DNA from: Fibrobacterota bacterium
GTDB lineage: Bacteria; Fibrobacterota; Fibrobacteria; UBA5070
DNA length: 64,000 bases
Direction of reading: 5' to 3'
NCBI GenBank assembly: GCA_029557215.1
Contig: JAKPQQ010000215.1
Location: 1-64,000 of the forward strand
Shown: in pieces, positions 17,172-28,523 of the stretch
How positions within the stretch are numbered: position 1 is the first letter of the stretch
Layout of the letters: each line of letters begins with the position of its first letter
Made by a program: the position numbers and the translations under genes
The notes under the pieces: generated by a model
The model's input: only the letters and a program-made list of their open reading frames with translations
Databases searched by the model: none
Told to the model about the DNA's origin: nothing

Positions 17172-17872
17172 GCGGCGATCCTCTCGAGCAGTTCGATCAA
17201 GCTGGCGGTGTCCGACAGGTCGGGAACCACGGCTTCGGCGCCGCAGTCGGAAAGTGCCTGCATCGAGTAGTCTCCGGTGGCCACGCCCAGGCAACCGATC
17301 CCCGCCACCTTGGCGCAGCGCACGTCCTCGGGGGTGTCGCCCACCACCACGGCCTTCGCCTCGCGGCCCGGGAAACGCGCCGCCCAAGCCTCCAGCGCCT
17401 CGCGCGCCAGGGGCCCCTTGTCCGGCACATGGTCGCCGTAACCGCCCACCGGAGTCCCGTCCAACGCGAACAGATCCCACACGCCCAGGGCCTGGAGCTT
17501 GACGCGGGTGCCCTGGAAGAAGTTCCCCGTGACCAGCCCGTTGTGGAACCCGGGATGGGCATCCACCGCCCGGAGCAGCTCGCCCGCGCCGGCCAGGAGC
17601 CACGGCGGATTGGCGGCCAGGAATTCCTCCAGGACCTTGGCGTAGAGCTCGCCGAACACGGAGAAGGCGGGAAGATCCGACGCCCCCGCCTCGCGCGCGA
17701 GTTCGTGCCAGATGCCGAAATCCGTCCTGCCCGCCATGGGGATGTCGGAAAACGTCTTCCCCGGGAACAGGCGTTCCAGGGTGGCGTAGAACGCGCGTTT
17801 GCCTTCGCCGTGGCCGTCCAGCAAGGTGCCGTCGATGTCCCACAGCACAAGAGTCGTCGTCTCACCGCTCAC
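17168..17872 (-). CDS. HAD-family phosphatase (phosphoglycolate phosphatase-like)
   Basis: About 234 residues. Motif I is LWDIDGTLL (nucleophile Asp and +2 Asp). A helical cap follows, then VTGNF (motif II), a KGPLAREAL lysine (motif III), and VVVGDTPEDV (motif IV). This is the layout of small-molecule phosphatases such as Gph. The GTG start at 17872 has GGAG seven bases upstream; ATG at 17896 is an alternative. The stop overlaps the TTG start of the FAD dehydrogenase gene. Confidence 0.8.
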   Translation of the reverse strand: MSGETTTLVLWDIDGTLLDGHGEGKRAFYATLERLFPGKTFSDIPMAGRTDFGIWHELAREAGASDLPAFSVFGELYAKVLEEFLAANPPWLLAGAGELLRAVDAHPGFHNGLVTGNFFQGTRVKLQALGVWDLFALDGTPVGGYGDHVPDKGPLAREALEAWAARFPGREAKAVVVGDTPEDVRCAKVAGIGCLGVATGDYSMQALSDCGAEAVVPDLSDTASLIELLERIAA

Positions 17873-17950
17873 CAAGGCGCTCCGACCATGAGGCATCCGT
17901 GAAGAAGACTGCGCGCCGGAATGGGTTCCCAAGGCGCGGCGCGTCGGATA

Positions 17951-17990
17951 CAGTCCCCCTCCCTGCCAGGGAGGGCCGGGGTGGGGGATG
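17951..17990. repeat. CCCTCCCT-type palindromic repeat after ispG
   Basis: CCCTCCCT (17957-17964) and AGGGAGGG (17968-17975) form a hairpin with a GCC loop, next to a GGGGTGGGGGATG tract. The same arrangement, in the opposite orientation, lies at 28351-28391. Together with 46791-46850 this marks a dispersed repeat family placed next to gene ends. Confidence 0.6.
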
Positions 17991-17992
17991 TT

Positions 17993-19804
<1,812 letters not shown>

Positions 19805-19815
19805 GGCACGGAAAT

Positions 19816-20484
19816 CTACTTGGTCGCGACGACCGCGTAGCAGATGCCCAGATCGAAGCTCCTGGGCCGCACGTCGCGGAACCCCTTGCGCTCCAGAAGC
19901 TCGACGTAGGCCTGCACGGGAACGAACCCGCGCGTGGATCTCACCAGGTATTCGTAGGCGTCGCGGTTGGATCCGAACGCCTTGGCCACCAGCGGCAGCG
20001 CCACAGGAGCGACCAACCCGTAGAACGCCCTGGCCGCCAGCGTGGACGGCCGGAAGAACTCCAGCGTCAGGAACACGCCGCCCGGCTTGAGCACGCGGGC
20101 CACCTCGTCGACGCCCATCGCGAGGTCGTCCAGGTTGCGCATCCCGAACCCGCACAGCACGGTGTCGAAACTCGCGTCCTTGAACGGCATATTCAACGCG
20201 TCGGCCTGGATGCCCGAAGGCAGGCCCTTGGCCGGAAGCGACGACATCATCCCGAAGGAAAAGTCGGCCACCCGCGAAAGCGAGGTCGCCAGGCCCGCGT
20301 CGTGCGCCGCGTTCAGGAAATCGCCGGTCCCCCCGCAGAGATCCAGGATCTTCTGGCGGCGCTTGGGGAGCATGTCCACCGCCTTGCGCCTCCAGGCCAG
20401 GTCGCGCCGTGCGGATAGGACATGGTCCAGCATGTCGTAGCGACCGCTGATCCGATCGAACATCTCCTGGATGGCCTTGCTCAA
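19816..20484 (-). CDS. ubiE: Demethylmenaquinone methyltransferase (UbiE/MenG family)
   Basis: 222 residues. Family marks: FDRISGRYDMLD near the start, SAM-binding LDLCGGTGD, ADALNMPF, FGMRNL and LKPGGVFLTLEF. It performs the last C-methylation of the quinone ring. The chosen start is a TTG that overlaps the TGA stop of the decarboxylase gene, with AAGGAG eight bases upstream; the first ATG lies further inside at MFDRI. The neighbouring UbiD-type decarboxylase suggests both act in menaquinone synthesis by the futalosine route, whose first enzyme is encoded at 53.4 kb. Confidence 0.9.
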   Translation of the reverse strand: MSKAIQEMFDRISGRYDMLDHVLSARRDLAWRRKAVDMLPKRRQKILDLCGGTGDFLNAAHDAGLATSLSRVADFSFGMMSSLPAKGLPSGIQADALNMPFKDASFDTVLCGFGMRNLDDLAMGVDEVARVLKPGGVFLTLEFFRPSTLAARAFYGLVAPVALPLVAKAFGSNRDAYEYLVRSTRGFVPVQAYVELLERKGFRDVRPRSFDLGICYAVVATK

Positions 20485-22283
20485 AGCCCCAACTCCTTCC
20501 AATATCCGTCCACGCGCGCGACCACCGCCGGATCCTGTTTGATGATCCCGGGCCAGGCGCCGCGGTCGTAGCCTTCGTCGGCGCGCTTCTTGGTGCAGTC
20601 GAACCCCAGCGCCTTGCCGGGCCGGGAGGAATCCAGCACCACCACGTCGCGCGACGGGTCCATGTTGGCACCGCCCACCACCAGCGCCATGCCGCCCGAT
20701 TCCAGGGCCTGGGCGTCGTCGAACACCGCGACCGCCAGGATCCGGCTCGACAGATGCTGTCGCTTGAGCGACTTCAGGAACTCCTTGCCCTGCCCCGCCC
20801 TGGACTTGGCGATCTGCACCAGCAGGATCCGTCCGTCGCCGCCGGCGGGAACGCTCGCGCGCACGACGCCCGGGTGCGAGGCCGCGTCGAAGCTCCAGGA
20901 AGGGCCGTCGTCGGAGGCCGCGCGCGGGAACATGTCCTCGCCGTGGATGCGCGTGGTCGCGTCGATCCCGATCTTGCCCCCGAAGTCGCAGGCCGCCGCG
21001 TGGTCCAGGGTGTCGGCGGGCCCCTGCGAAAGCGCCGTGTCGCGCACGGCGTGCCAGTTCCTGTCGATCGCCGCCAGGACCGCGCGGGTGTCTGACAGGT
21101 CGGTTCCCTGGTCCAGCGCGACGCACATCTTGGTGAACATCATCTGGCCGGTGCCCCACACGGCGTGGAAGCTCTTGTGGGCGTGGCCCGGATACCGCTT
21201 GCGGATCGCGGCCAGCACCAGGTTGTGGAACACGCCTTCGGGCGGGAGTCTCAGGTCGCGGATCTCGCCGTGGACGCGCCGCAACAACGGCAGGAAGAGC
21301 CGTTCCGTGGCCAGGCCCATCCAGTTGTCCTCCTTGGGAGGCAGCCCCACCACCGTGGCCGGATAGATCGCGTCCTTGCGGTGCGTGATCCGTTCCACGT
21401 GGAAGGCCGGATACATCCCCTCCTGCGAGTAGTAGCCGGTATGGTCGCCAAAGGGTCCTTCCAGACGCAGGTCGTCGGGATCCACCCATCCTTCCAGGAC
21501 GAAATCCGCCTCGGCGGGAACCCCGATCCCGTGGATTCCGCAAGGAACCATGGGCACGCGGCGGCGTTGCAGGAACCCTGCCAAAAGCATCTCGAACACG
21601 TCCGGCGGCAGCGGAGCGGTGGCCGCCCAGGTGAGCACGGGAGGGCCGCCCAGGGCGACCGCGACCGGAATCCGTCTTGCGGATTCGTCCAGGTGCCTGC
21701 GACCGTCCTTCTGGCGCTGCCAGTGCATGCCCGTGGTGCGCGAATCGAACACCTGCATGCGGTACATGCCGCAATTGGACTTGCCGTCGGGCGAACGCGA
21801 AAAGACCATCGGGAAGGTGATGAACGGCCCCGCGTCGTCGGGCCAGGTGGTGAGCACCGGCAGGGCTCCCAAGTCCACCTGCGGCGCCACCGTTTCCTGG
21901 GCGGGCGCCCTGCCGACGCGCTTGGGGAAGGCGTGGCGCAATCCGGCCAGGGCCTTGGCCATCCGCCAGGCGTCGCCCATGGACTTGGGCGGCTCGATCT
22001 CGGCGATGCGGGCGATGCGTTGTTCGGCTTCGTCCAGCGATTGGGACCCCAGCGCCCAGGCCATGCGGCGCTCGGACCCCAGGATGTTCACCGCGACGGG
22101 AAACGCCGAGCCCTTCACGTTCGTGAACAGGAGGGCCTTGCCGCCGCCGGTCTGGCGCATCACGCGATCGGCGATCTCGCAGACTTCCAGGTGCCGGTCG
22201 ACCGCGCGATCCACGACGGCCAGCTCGCCGCGACGGTCGCAGTATTCCAAAAACGAGCGCAAGGATCGAAACGATGGTATCAC
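20481..22283 (-). CDS. UbiD-family decarboxylase, probably for menaquinone synthesis
   Basis: 600 residues, matching the long UbiD relatives of Helicobacter and Bacteroidota rather than the ~490-residue E. coli UbiD. It starts with FRSLRSFLEYCDRRGEL, as in the family. EGPFGDHTGYYS and the adjacent E and R positions form the prenylated-FMN site. Such long forms are assigned to 1,4-dihydroxy-6-naphthoate decarboxylation (MqnL) in the futalosine pathway. That fits the mqnA gene elsewhere in the window but is an inference. The start is the GTG at 22283, since upstream codons overlap the divergent transporter gene and lack similarity. Its stop overlaps the start of the methyltransferase gene. Confidence 0.82.
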   Translation of the reverse strand: MIPSFRSLRSFLEYCDRRGELAVVDRAVDRHLEVCEIADRVMRQTGGGKALLFTNVKGSAFPVAVNILGSERRMAWALGSQSLDEAEQRIARIAEIEPPKSMGDAWRMAKALAGLRHAFPKRVGRAPAQETVAPQVDLGALPVLTTWPDDAGPFITFPMVFSRSPDGKSNCGMYRMQVFDSRTTGMHWQRQKDGRRHLDESARRIPVAVALGGPPVLTWAATAPLPPDVFEMLLAGFLQRRRVPMVPCGIHGIGVPAEADFVLEGWVDPDDLRLEGPFGDHTGYYSQEGMYPAFHVERITHRKDAIYPATVVGLPPKEDNWMGLATERLFLPLLRRVHGEIRDLRLPPEGVFHNLVLAAIRKRYPGHAHKSFHAVWGTGQMMFTKMCVALDQGTDLSDTRAVLAAIDRNWHAVRDTALSQGPADTLDHAAACDFGGKIGIDATTRIHGEDMFPRAASDDGPSWSFDAASHPGVVRASVPAGGDGRILLVQIAKSRAGQGKEFLKSLKRQHLSSRILAVAVFDDAQALESGGMALVVGGANMDPSRDVVVLDSSRPGKALGFDCTKKRADEGYDRGAWPGIIKQDPAVVARVDGYWKELGL

Positions 22284-22357
22284 GTTGGTCCAAAGATACC
22301 TTTCGCGCCATCTTGAACCCCTGGGTTCCACATCGCGACCAATGCGCCGGAACACGA

Positions 22358-23671
22358 ATGCTCGAATCTCGCCCTGAGGGCAACCTCACCTCCCACCACG
22401 GCCATTTCGGATGGCGCCGGATCTACCGGACTCCCCGCTCGGCGATCGCGACGCTTTGGCACGCGCCGCTGGCCAACGCGCGATTCGTCATCGTTTCCGG
22501 CGCGTTCTGGACCGTGAACCTCGCGATCACCGAACCCTACCGGTTCCTGTTCTTCAGCCGGCTCGGACTTTCGCCCGAGGCCATCGGCAAGTTGTTTTCC
22601 GCCGACCTCGTGATCCGCGCCATCGGGCTCCTGCTTTCCGGAACCATGATGCGAGCCTTCGGAGCCAAGCGCATGCTGGTCCTGGCCGACATCGTTTCGT
22701 GGGTGGTTCCGTATCTGCTGCTGGGGTTCGCGACCCAACCCTGGCACGCCGTCGTCGCCGTGCTGCTCACCTCGCTCAATTCCTTCGCCAGCACCCCCTA
22801 CAATTGCCTTCTCGCCGAAGGCATGCCCGCCGAGCGCCGAACCAAATCCTACGCGTTCCTCCACCTCTGGAACATGGCGCCGGCCCTGCTTGTCCCGTGG
22901 CTGGCGGGCGAGCTGATCAACAACAGCCCGTTCGGACCCACGCTGCGCATCCTGTTCCTGGTCCAGGCGGGATCGATGGCCGTCGGGATCTGGTTCCGGT
23001 ACCGCAAGCTCCACGACCTCCAACCGGGATCGACCTCGGCCAAACAAGGCCTGCTCGGCACGCTGCGCCAAATCGTGAAGACCCCCGGCTTTCTTCCCTC
23101 CTGGAGCGCGTTGGCCATCCAGGGCGTGTTCCAGAGCGTCACCAACGCGTTCCTGGCGATCTATCTCACGCGCGAACTGCGGATGTCCGACAGGATGCCC
23201 GGCTGGCTCGCGGAAATGGGCGCCATCGGATTCGCCGTCGGGACGCTGGCCATCCAACCCAAGCTGAAGGAATCGAACGTCCCCCGCTTCGCGGCCGTGG
23301 CGCTCACCATCCACGCGGCGGCGATCGCCCTGCTGCTGTTGCATCCAAGCCGCAATTGGACCATGGCCATCTGGCTCGTGGGCGGACTCTGCTCGGCGGT
23401 GCACGGCGCCGCCACCAGCTCGCTCTTGACTTCGGCGCTTCCGGAAAACGCCCGCGACCACGGATTCGCCTTGAGCTACGTGGGAGTGCACCTGGTGGGC
23501 GCCCTGTGCATGCCCCTCGCCGGAATCCTCCTCGATCGGCGCCTGGGCATGTTCCCGTTGCTGGTGACGGGATTCCTGCTGGCATGGGCGTTCGGAATCT
23601 GGCTCACCCGAACCATGAATCCCGTCGCGACGGTATCCACCTGGCAACCAGAGGACGCCTCCCAGAGCTGA
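22358..23671 (+). CDS. Major facilitator superfamily transporter
   Basis: About 437 residues with some twelve hydrophobic segments, typical of MFS carriers. The protein starts with a short cytoplasmic stretch; the first membrane helix begins near FVIVSGAFWTVNLAI. Substrate unknown. An earlier in-frame ATG at 22274 would overlap the divergent decarboxylase gene, so ATG 22358 is preferred. Confidence 0.75.
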   Translation: MLESRPEGNLTSHHGHFGWRRIYRTPRSAIATLWHAPLANARFVIVSGAFWTVNLAITEPYRFLFFSRLGLSPEAIGKLFSADLVIRAIGLLLSGTMMRAFGAKRMLVLADIVSWVVPYLLLGFATQPWHAVVAVLLTSLNSFASTPYNCLLAEGMPAERRTKSYAFLHLWNMAPALLVPWLAGELINNSPFGPTLRILFLVQAGSMAVGIWFRYRKLHDLQPGSTSAKQGLLGTLRQIVKTPGFLPSWSALAIQGVFQSVTNAFLAIYLTRELRMSDRMPGWLAEMGAIGFAVGTLAIQPKLKESNVPRFAAVALTIHAAAIALLLLHPSRNWTMAIWLVGGLCSAVHGAATSSLLTSALPENARDHGFALSYVGVHLVGALCMPLAGILLDRRLGMFPLLVTGFLLAWAFGIWLTRTMNPVATVSTWQPEDASQS

Positions 23672-23680
23672 TCGGTCGGG

Positions 23681-24589
23681 TCAGGCCTCCGCCTGAAGGA
23701 CCCGAGCCGGGGCCGGATCCGACGGCTCCGAAGCCCGCGGCCGGGCGTCCCAATCGCGCCAGACGACGTCGGGATGCTCCTTGAACCGTTCCTGCATGAC
23801 CTCCAAGGCCTGGCGGTTGTTGTCGACCAGGATGCAGTCGCGGCCATTTCTTGTCGCGGCATCCCCGAACGATCCGCTTCCCGCGAAGAAATCGCACAGC
23901 ATGTCGCCCGGACGCGAATGGACCTTCACGATGCGCTCCAGGATCCCCAACGGCTTCTGGGACGGGTAGCCGGTCTTCTCCCTGGACTGCGGACTCACGA
24001 TCGTGTGCCACCAGGCGTCGGTGGGGGTCTTCCCGCGTTCGGCCTTCTCAGAACCCACCAGATGCGGCGACAGGTAAGGTAGCCGGTCGCAGGCGTCCAG
24101 ATCGAACACGTACCGCTCCGGATCCTTGGCGTACCAGAAAATGACATCGTGCTTGGCCGGCCAGCGCCGCTTGGTGCGGGCTCCGTAGTCCCAGGCCCAG
24201 ACGATCTCGTTCATGAACGAGCTCCGCCCGAACAACTGGTCGAGCAGGACCTTGCAGTAGTGGGATTCGGAAACGCCCATGTGCAGGAACAGGCTGCCGT
24301 CGTCGGCCAGGACACGCTTGGCTTCCACGAGGCGTTCTTCCAGGAACAGGAGATGCTCGTCCTGGTGGAAGATGTCGGAAAACGACTTGGTCCCCACCCG
24401 GACCGACGCGTAGCGCCGGTCCTCGAACCCCAGATGCCCCTCGCCGCGCCGTTCGATGCTGATCTCGTGGCGATGCATGATCTTGCCCGTGTTGTACGGC
24501 GGATCGATGTACACGAGCGAAACCGAACCGTCGGGAATCCTCTTCAGGACCTCGAGATTGTCGCCGAAATGGATTTCAAGCCTGGCCAA
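23681..24589 (-). CDS. Solitary DNA methyltransferase (N6-adenine/N4-cytosine, beta class)
   Basis: 302 residues. The catalytic motif DPPY is at 29-32 and the SAM-binding motif FFAGSGSFG near residue 247; this order defines beta-class enzymes. The segment between matches the N6_N4_Mtase family. No restriction endonuclease or specificity gene lies beside it (neighbours are an MFS transporter and glgB), so it is an orphan. It may be regulatory or a remnant of a restriction system. Recognition sequence unknown. Confidence 0.88.
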   Translation of the reverse strand: MARLEIHFGDNLEVLKRIPDGSVSLVYIDPPYNTGKIMHRHEISIERRGEGHLGFEDRRYASVRVGTKSFSDIFHQDEHLLFLEERLVEAKRVLADDGSLFLHMGVSESHYCKVLLDQLFGRSSFMNEIVWAWDYGARTKRRWPAKHDVIFWYAKDPERYVFDLDACDRLPYLSPHLVGSEKAERGKTPTDAWWHTIVSPQSREKTGYPSQKPLGILERIVKVHSRPGDMLCDFFAGSGSFGDAATRNGRDCILVDNNRQALEVMQERFKEHPDVVWRDWDARPRASEPSDPAPARVLQAEA

Positions 24590-24638
24590 CGTTCCTCCCG
24601 CTCCCCATGGACTGCGGCACGGAACGAAGATTAGTTCG

Positions 24639-26594
24639 TCATTCCACGATTTCGTCGTCGGGTTGTTGGGGCACCGATTCCGGCACCAGCACCAGCACGC
24701 CCAGCGGCGGCAGGTCCAACTGCGCGCTGGCAGGCAAGCCCTGCCAGGACTCCCAGGTCGCCTCGCGGCCGCCGTAGTTGCCGATCCCCGAACCTCCGTA
24801 GAATTCGGCGTCGGAATTCATGCGTTCCTTCCAGGTACCGGCCCAGGGCAACCCCACGCGGTAGCCGTGGCGCGGCACCGGAGTGTAGTTGAAGATGAAC
24901 ACGACCGGTTTGTCGCGCGGATCGGACGACTTGCGCATGAAGCTCACCACCGAGTGTTCGGAATCCGAACAATCGATCCACTGCATGCCCCGATGGTCGC
25001 AATCGCCCTCGTGCATGGCGGGCTCTTCGCGGTAGAGCTTGTTCAGGTCCGACACCCATCTGCGAAGGCCGTTGTGGGTGGGGAATTCCAGCAGATGCCA
25101 GTCCAGCGAGCGCGCTTCGCTCCACTCGCGCCACTGTCCGAACTCGGCGCCCATGAACAGCAGCTTCTTGCCGGGATTTCCCCACTGGTTGGCGTACAGA
25201 AGGCGCAGATTCGCCATTTTCTGCCACCAGTCTCCGGGCATCTTCCCGATCAGGCTGCCCTTCATGTGGACGACTTCGTCGTGGGACAGCGGCAGCATGA
25301 AGTTTTCCGACCAGGCGTACAGGAACCGGAACGTCAGGTGGTCGTGGTGCCACTTGCGGTGGATGGGTTCCTTCTGCATGTAGGCCAGGGTGTCGTGCAT
25401 CCAGCCCATGTCCCACTTGAACGTGAAGCCCAATCCCCCGACGTAGGTGGGACGGCTCACGCCGGGCCAGGCGGTGCTTTCTTCGGCGAGGGTGAAGGCC
25501 CCCGGGTGCAGCGCGTGGATGCGGATGTTCATGTTGCGCAGGAATTCGATGGCGTGGATGTTCTCGCGACCGCCGTACTCGTTGGCCACCCACTCGCCGT
25601 CCTTGCGGGAGTAGTCCAGGTAGAGCATGCTCGCGACCGCGTCCACGCGCAACCCGTCGATGTGGTAGGTCTCGAGCCAGAACAGCGCCGACGCCAACAG
25701 GAAATTGGCGACTTCGTGGCGTCCGTAGTTGAAGATCAGGGTGGACCAGTCGCGGTGTTCGCCCTGGCGAGGATCCGCATGTTCGTACAGGTGCGTGCCG
25801 TCGAAGAACGCCAGGCCCGGGAAATCCTTGGGGAAGTGGGCGGGAACCCAGTCCAGGATGATCCCGATCCCCTCGCGGTGCATGTGGTCGACGAACGCCA
25901 TGAAGTCGGCCGGCGTACCGTAGCGGCTGGTGGGAGCGAAGTAGCCGGTGGCCTGGTAGCCCCACGATCCGTCGAACGGATGCTCGGTGATGGGCAGGAG
26001 CTCCACGTGCGTGAATCCCAACTCATTCACGTAGGCCGACAGCTTGGGCGCCAATTCCCGGTAGTTCAGGAATCGCCCTTCCTCTTCGGGGACTCGAGCC
26101 CAGGATCCCAGATGGACTTCGTAGATGCTGATCGGGCGTTTGAGGGGATCTGTGGCGCCGCGCACGCGCATCCAATCGTCGTCGCCCCAGGAATAGGCCA
26201 GGTCGGCGATCCGGGAAGCGGTTCCGGGGCGCATTTCGGTGGAAAAGGCGAAGGGATCGCTCTTTTCCACCCAGTAGCCGTCGACCTCCGAAACCAGGTG
26301 GAACTTGTAGGTCTGGCCCACCGAGGCGCCTTCCACGAAGCACTGCCAGATTCCGCCTTCGCCCTTCTCCATGAGATGGGCGTCCGGGTTCCATCCGTTG
26401 AATTCGCCGATCACCGCGATGCGGCGCGCGTTGGGCGCCCAGACCGCGAATCCCACGCCGGTGGCTCCCCGGTGGGTGCAAGGGTGCGCGCCGAGCTTTT
26501 CCCAGACGCGTTCGTGGGTCCCTTCGCCGTAGAGATGGCGGTCAAGTTCGCCGAAGATGGGATATTCTGGCAGCTTCACGTTGCGTCCGATCAT
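24639..26594 (-). CDS. glgB: 1,4-alpha-glucan branching enzyme
   Basis: 651 residues, full length for GlgB. An N-terminal CBM48 domain (about 30-135: [23 protein letters not shown]) precedes the GH13 barrel. [17 protein letters not shown], the nucleophile Asp in DGLRVDAV, the acid Glu in LAEEST and the [10 protein letters not shown] motif are all present. It makes the 1,6 branches of glycogen in the cytoplasm. The start [11 protein letters not shown] is the only one before the first domain. No other glycogen gene is next to it. Confidence 0.96.
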   Translation of the reverse strand: MIGRNVKLPEYPIFGELDRHLYGEGTHERVWEKLGAHPCTHRGATGVGFAVWAPNARRIAVIGEFNGWNPDAHLMEKGEGGIWQCFVEGASVGQTYKFHLVSEVDGYWVEKSDPFAFSTEMRPGTASRIADLAYSWGDDDWMRVRGATDPLKRPISIYEVHLGSWARVPEEEGRFLNYRELAPKLSAYVNELGFTHVELLPITEHPFDGSWGYQATGYFAPTSRYGTPADFMAFVDHMHREGIGIILDWVPAHFPKDFPGLAFFDGTHLYEHADPRQGEHRDWSTLIFNYGRHEVANFLLASALFWLETYHIDGLRVDAVASMLYLDYSRKDGEWVANEYGGRENIHAIEFLRNMNIRIHALHPGAFTLAEESTAWPGVSRPTYVGGLGFTFKWDMGWMHDTLAYMQKEPIHRKWHHDHLTFRFLYAWSENFMLPLSHDEVVHMKGSLIGKMPGDWWQKMANLRLLYANQWGNPGKKLLFMGAEFGQWREWSEARSLDWHLLEFPTHNGLRRWVSDLNKLYREEPAMHEGDCDHRGMQWIDCSDSEHSVVSFMRKSSDPRDKPVVFIFNYTPVPRHGYRVGLPWAGTWKERMNSDAEFYGGSGIGNYGGREATWESWQGLPASAQLDLPPLGVLVLVPESVPQQPDDEIVE

Positions 26595-26695
26595 TCCCCG
26601 CTGGAGGGAGGCTTGTTGACAAAAATCGCTACGTCCCGCCGTGATGGCAGCGGACGTGGTCCATGTTAGCATTCCTGGCCGGAACTTGGCACGTG

Positions 26696-27547
26696 TCAAA
26701 TGGTGTCGGCCTCGGAATCCCGCGCCTTGCGTGCCCGGACCGCGGGTCGAAGCGCCTCCACGATCTGGTTCCCGCACACCCCGTTGTGGAACACGATGCT
26801 CGGACTTCGGCAGGTGGCGGCGCTTCCGTCCTGCCCCACCAGGGCTCCGCCCGCTTCCCGCACGATCGCCCATCCCGCCAGCACGTCCCATTCGTGGAAC
26901 CTGTCGATCAGGTAGGCGTCGATCCGGCCTTCGGCCAGAAGGCACAGGTCGTGGACCGCCGCTCCGGAAATCCGCCAGCGCATGGCCTTTTCCAGAAGCG
27001 GCAGATGGGCCTTGAGGATCTTGCGCTGGAACGCCCCCGGATGGTCGGTGCGGCACACATCGGTTTCGTGGATCAGGAACCGGTCCAGCCGGTCGGTGGA
27101 ACTGACCTGCAACTGCCGGCCGTCGCAGAAGGCGCCGCCCCCGCGCACCGCCCAGTATGTCTTGTTCAGGGCCGGGAACCGGATCACTCCCAGTTCGGCG
27201 TCGCCGTCGGGGCCGCGCAACCCGATGCTCACGCCGTATTCCGACATGCCCCGGGAGAAATTGACCGTGCCGTCGATCGGATCGACCACCCACACGTACC
27301 CGGATGTCCCCTCCGATTCGGCTCCCTCTTCGCCCAGGAATCCGTCTTCGGGAAAACGCTCCCGCAGTTGTTCATAGATCAGTTTTTCCGCAGCCTCGTC
27401 GGCCTCGGTCACAAGGTCCAGGATTCCCTTGTCCCGCACGAAGAACCCTTCCTTCTGGAACTTGAGGACAAGCTCCCCCGCCGCTTGGGCCACTTCGAGT
27501 GCAGCCGACAGATGGGCATCCAGGATCGTAGGAAGGCGTGGCGTCAT
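26696..27547 (-). CDS. Inositol-monophosphatase-family phosphatase
   Basis: About 283 residues. The lithium-sensitive phosphatase motifs are all present: [16 protein letters not shown] (metal-binding) and [15 protein letters not shown]. Family members hydrolyse inositol phosphates, PAP, or fructose-1,6-bisphosphate; the sequence does not decide which. ATG codons at 27547, 27559 and 27565 are all possible starts. The region to sodB (27566-27750) is divergent and must hold promoters for both. Confidence 0.85.
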   Translation of the reverse strand: MTPRLPTILDAHLSAALEVAQAAGELVLKFQKEGFFVRDKGILDLVTEADEAAEKLIYEQLRERFPEDGFLGEEGAESEGTSGYVWVVDPIDGTVNFSRGMSEYGVSIGLRGPDGDAELGVIRFPALNKTYWAVRGGGAFCDGRQLQVSSTDRLDRFLIHETDVCRTDHPGAFQRKILKAHLPLLEKAMRWRISGAAVHDLCLLAEGRIDAYLIDRFHEWDVLAGWAIVREAGGALVGQDGSAATCRSPSIVFHNGVCGNQIVEALRPAVRARKARDSEADTI

Positions 27548-27750
27548 GACCACAATCATACCCATTCCGGATTCCGATTCGAGTCGCCAAAAGACCTGAA
27601 GACAGATTTTTCCATCTGGAAATCCTGGATCGGAGAGCGATGGCGGTGGAACGAACTGATTTGGCAGGCGCCCTTTGCCAGCGCTGCGAATCCATGTATG
27701 TTACAATCTACCGGGTTGACACAATTTCTCATACTCGCAAGGAGACAACC

Positions 27751-28341
27751 ATGTCGCACATCGTTCCCGCCCTCCCCTATGCCGTCAACGCCTTGGCACC
27801 GATCATCTCGGAAGAGACGATCTCGTACCACTACGGCAAGCACCACGCCGCCTACGCCACCAATCTCAATGGTCTGCTGGAAGGCACCGGCCTGGAAAAC
27901 CTGAGCCTCGAGGAACTCCTGGCCGCCAAGGAAAAGTGGCCAGAAGCCAAGAAAACCGGCATCTACAACAACGCGGCCCAGGTCTGGAACCACACCTTCT
28001 ACTGGGAATCGCTGACCCCGGGTGGATCGAAGCCTTCGGCCGAACTGGCCGCCGCGATCGACAAGGCGTTCGGATCGTTCGACGAATTCAAGAAGAAGTT
28101 CGTGGCCGACTCGGTGGGCAACTTCGGCTCGGCCTGGACCTGGCTCGTGAAGTTGCCCGACGGCTCGTTGGCCATCGAGAAGACCTCCAACGCCGTCATC
28201 GCCAGCACCGGCAAGCCGCTTCTTGTCATCGACGTCTGGGAACACGCCTATTACATCGATTACCGCAACCTCCGCCAGAAGTACGCGGAATCCCTGTTCG
28301 AGATCTGGGACTGGGCCCGCGCGTCCAAGCGCTTCGCCTGA
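27751..28341 (+). CDS. sodB: Iron superoxide dismutase
   Basis: 196 residues. Metal ligands are visible in YHYGKHH (His27), NHTFYW, and DVWEHAYYID. The Gln in AAQVWNHTFYW is in the position used by iron enzymes, rather than the manganese type. It converts superoxide to hydrogen peroxide and oxygen in the cytoplasm. AAGGAG lies eight bases before the ATG. The gene stands alone and ends in a palindromic repeat and an intrinsic terminator. Confidence 0.95.
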   Translation: MSHIVPALPYAVNALAPIISEETISYHYGKHHAAYATNLNGLLEGTGLENLSLEELLAAKEKWPEAKKTGIYNNAAQVWNHTFYWESLTPGGSKPSAELAAAIDKAFGSFDEFKKKFVADSVGNFGSAWTWLVKLPDGSLAIEKTSNAVIASTGKPLLVIDVWEHAYYIDYRNLRQKYAESLFEIWDWARASKRFA

Positions 28342-28350
28342 TCTGATCCT

Positions 28351-28391
28351 GGACCATCCCCCACCCCTTTCCCCTCCCTGTCAGGGAGGGG
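28351..28391. repeat. CCCTCCCT-type palindromic repeat after sodB
   Basis: CCCCTCCCT (28371-28379) pairs with AGGGAGGGG (28383-28391) around GTC, preceded by a CATCCCCCACCCC tract. It is the inverse orientation of the repeat at 17951-17990. Confidence 0.65.
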
Positions 28392-28412
28392 TCAATTGTT
28401 GTTGAACACCAC

Positions 28413-28447
28413 GGGTCGGTGCACATCGTTGCACCGGCCCTTTTTTT
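28413..28447 (+). terminator. Intrinsic terminator of sodB
   Basis: GGGTCGGTGCA (28413-28423) pairs with TGCACCGGCCC (28430-28440), eleven pairs with one G-U, followed by seven T. This is a textbook rho-independent terminator 72 bp after the sodB stop. Confidence 0.9.
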
Positions 28448-28523
28448 GTGCCCCCAGATCCCGACGCTGCCAAAGCCCATTCACTTGTCAAGTGCGACGA
28501 AGATTCCATTCTTTCCTGGCCTG

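Noticed and set aside
27716-27721. TTGACA as a -35 box for sodB
   Set aside because: No -10 element at proper spacing before the ATG; the RBS already occupies that place.
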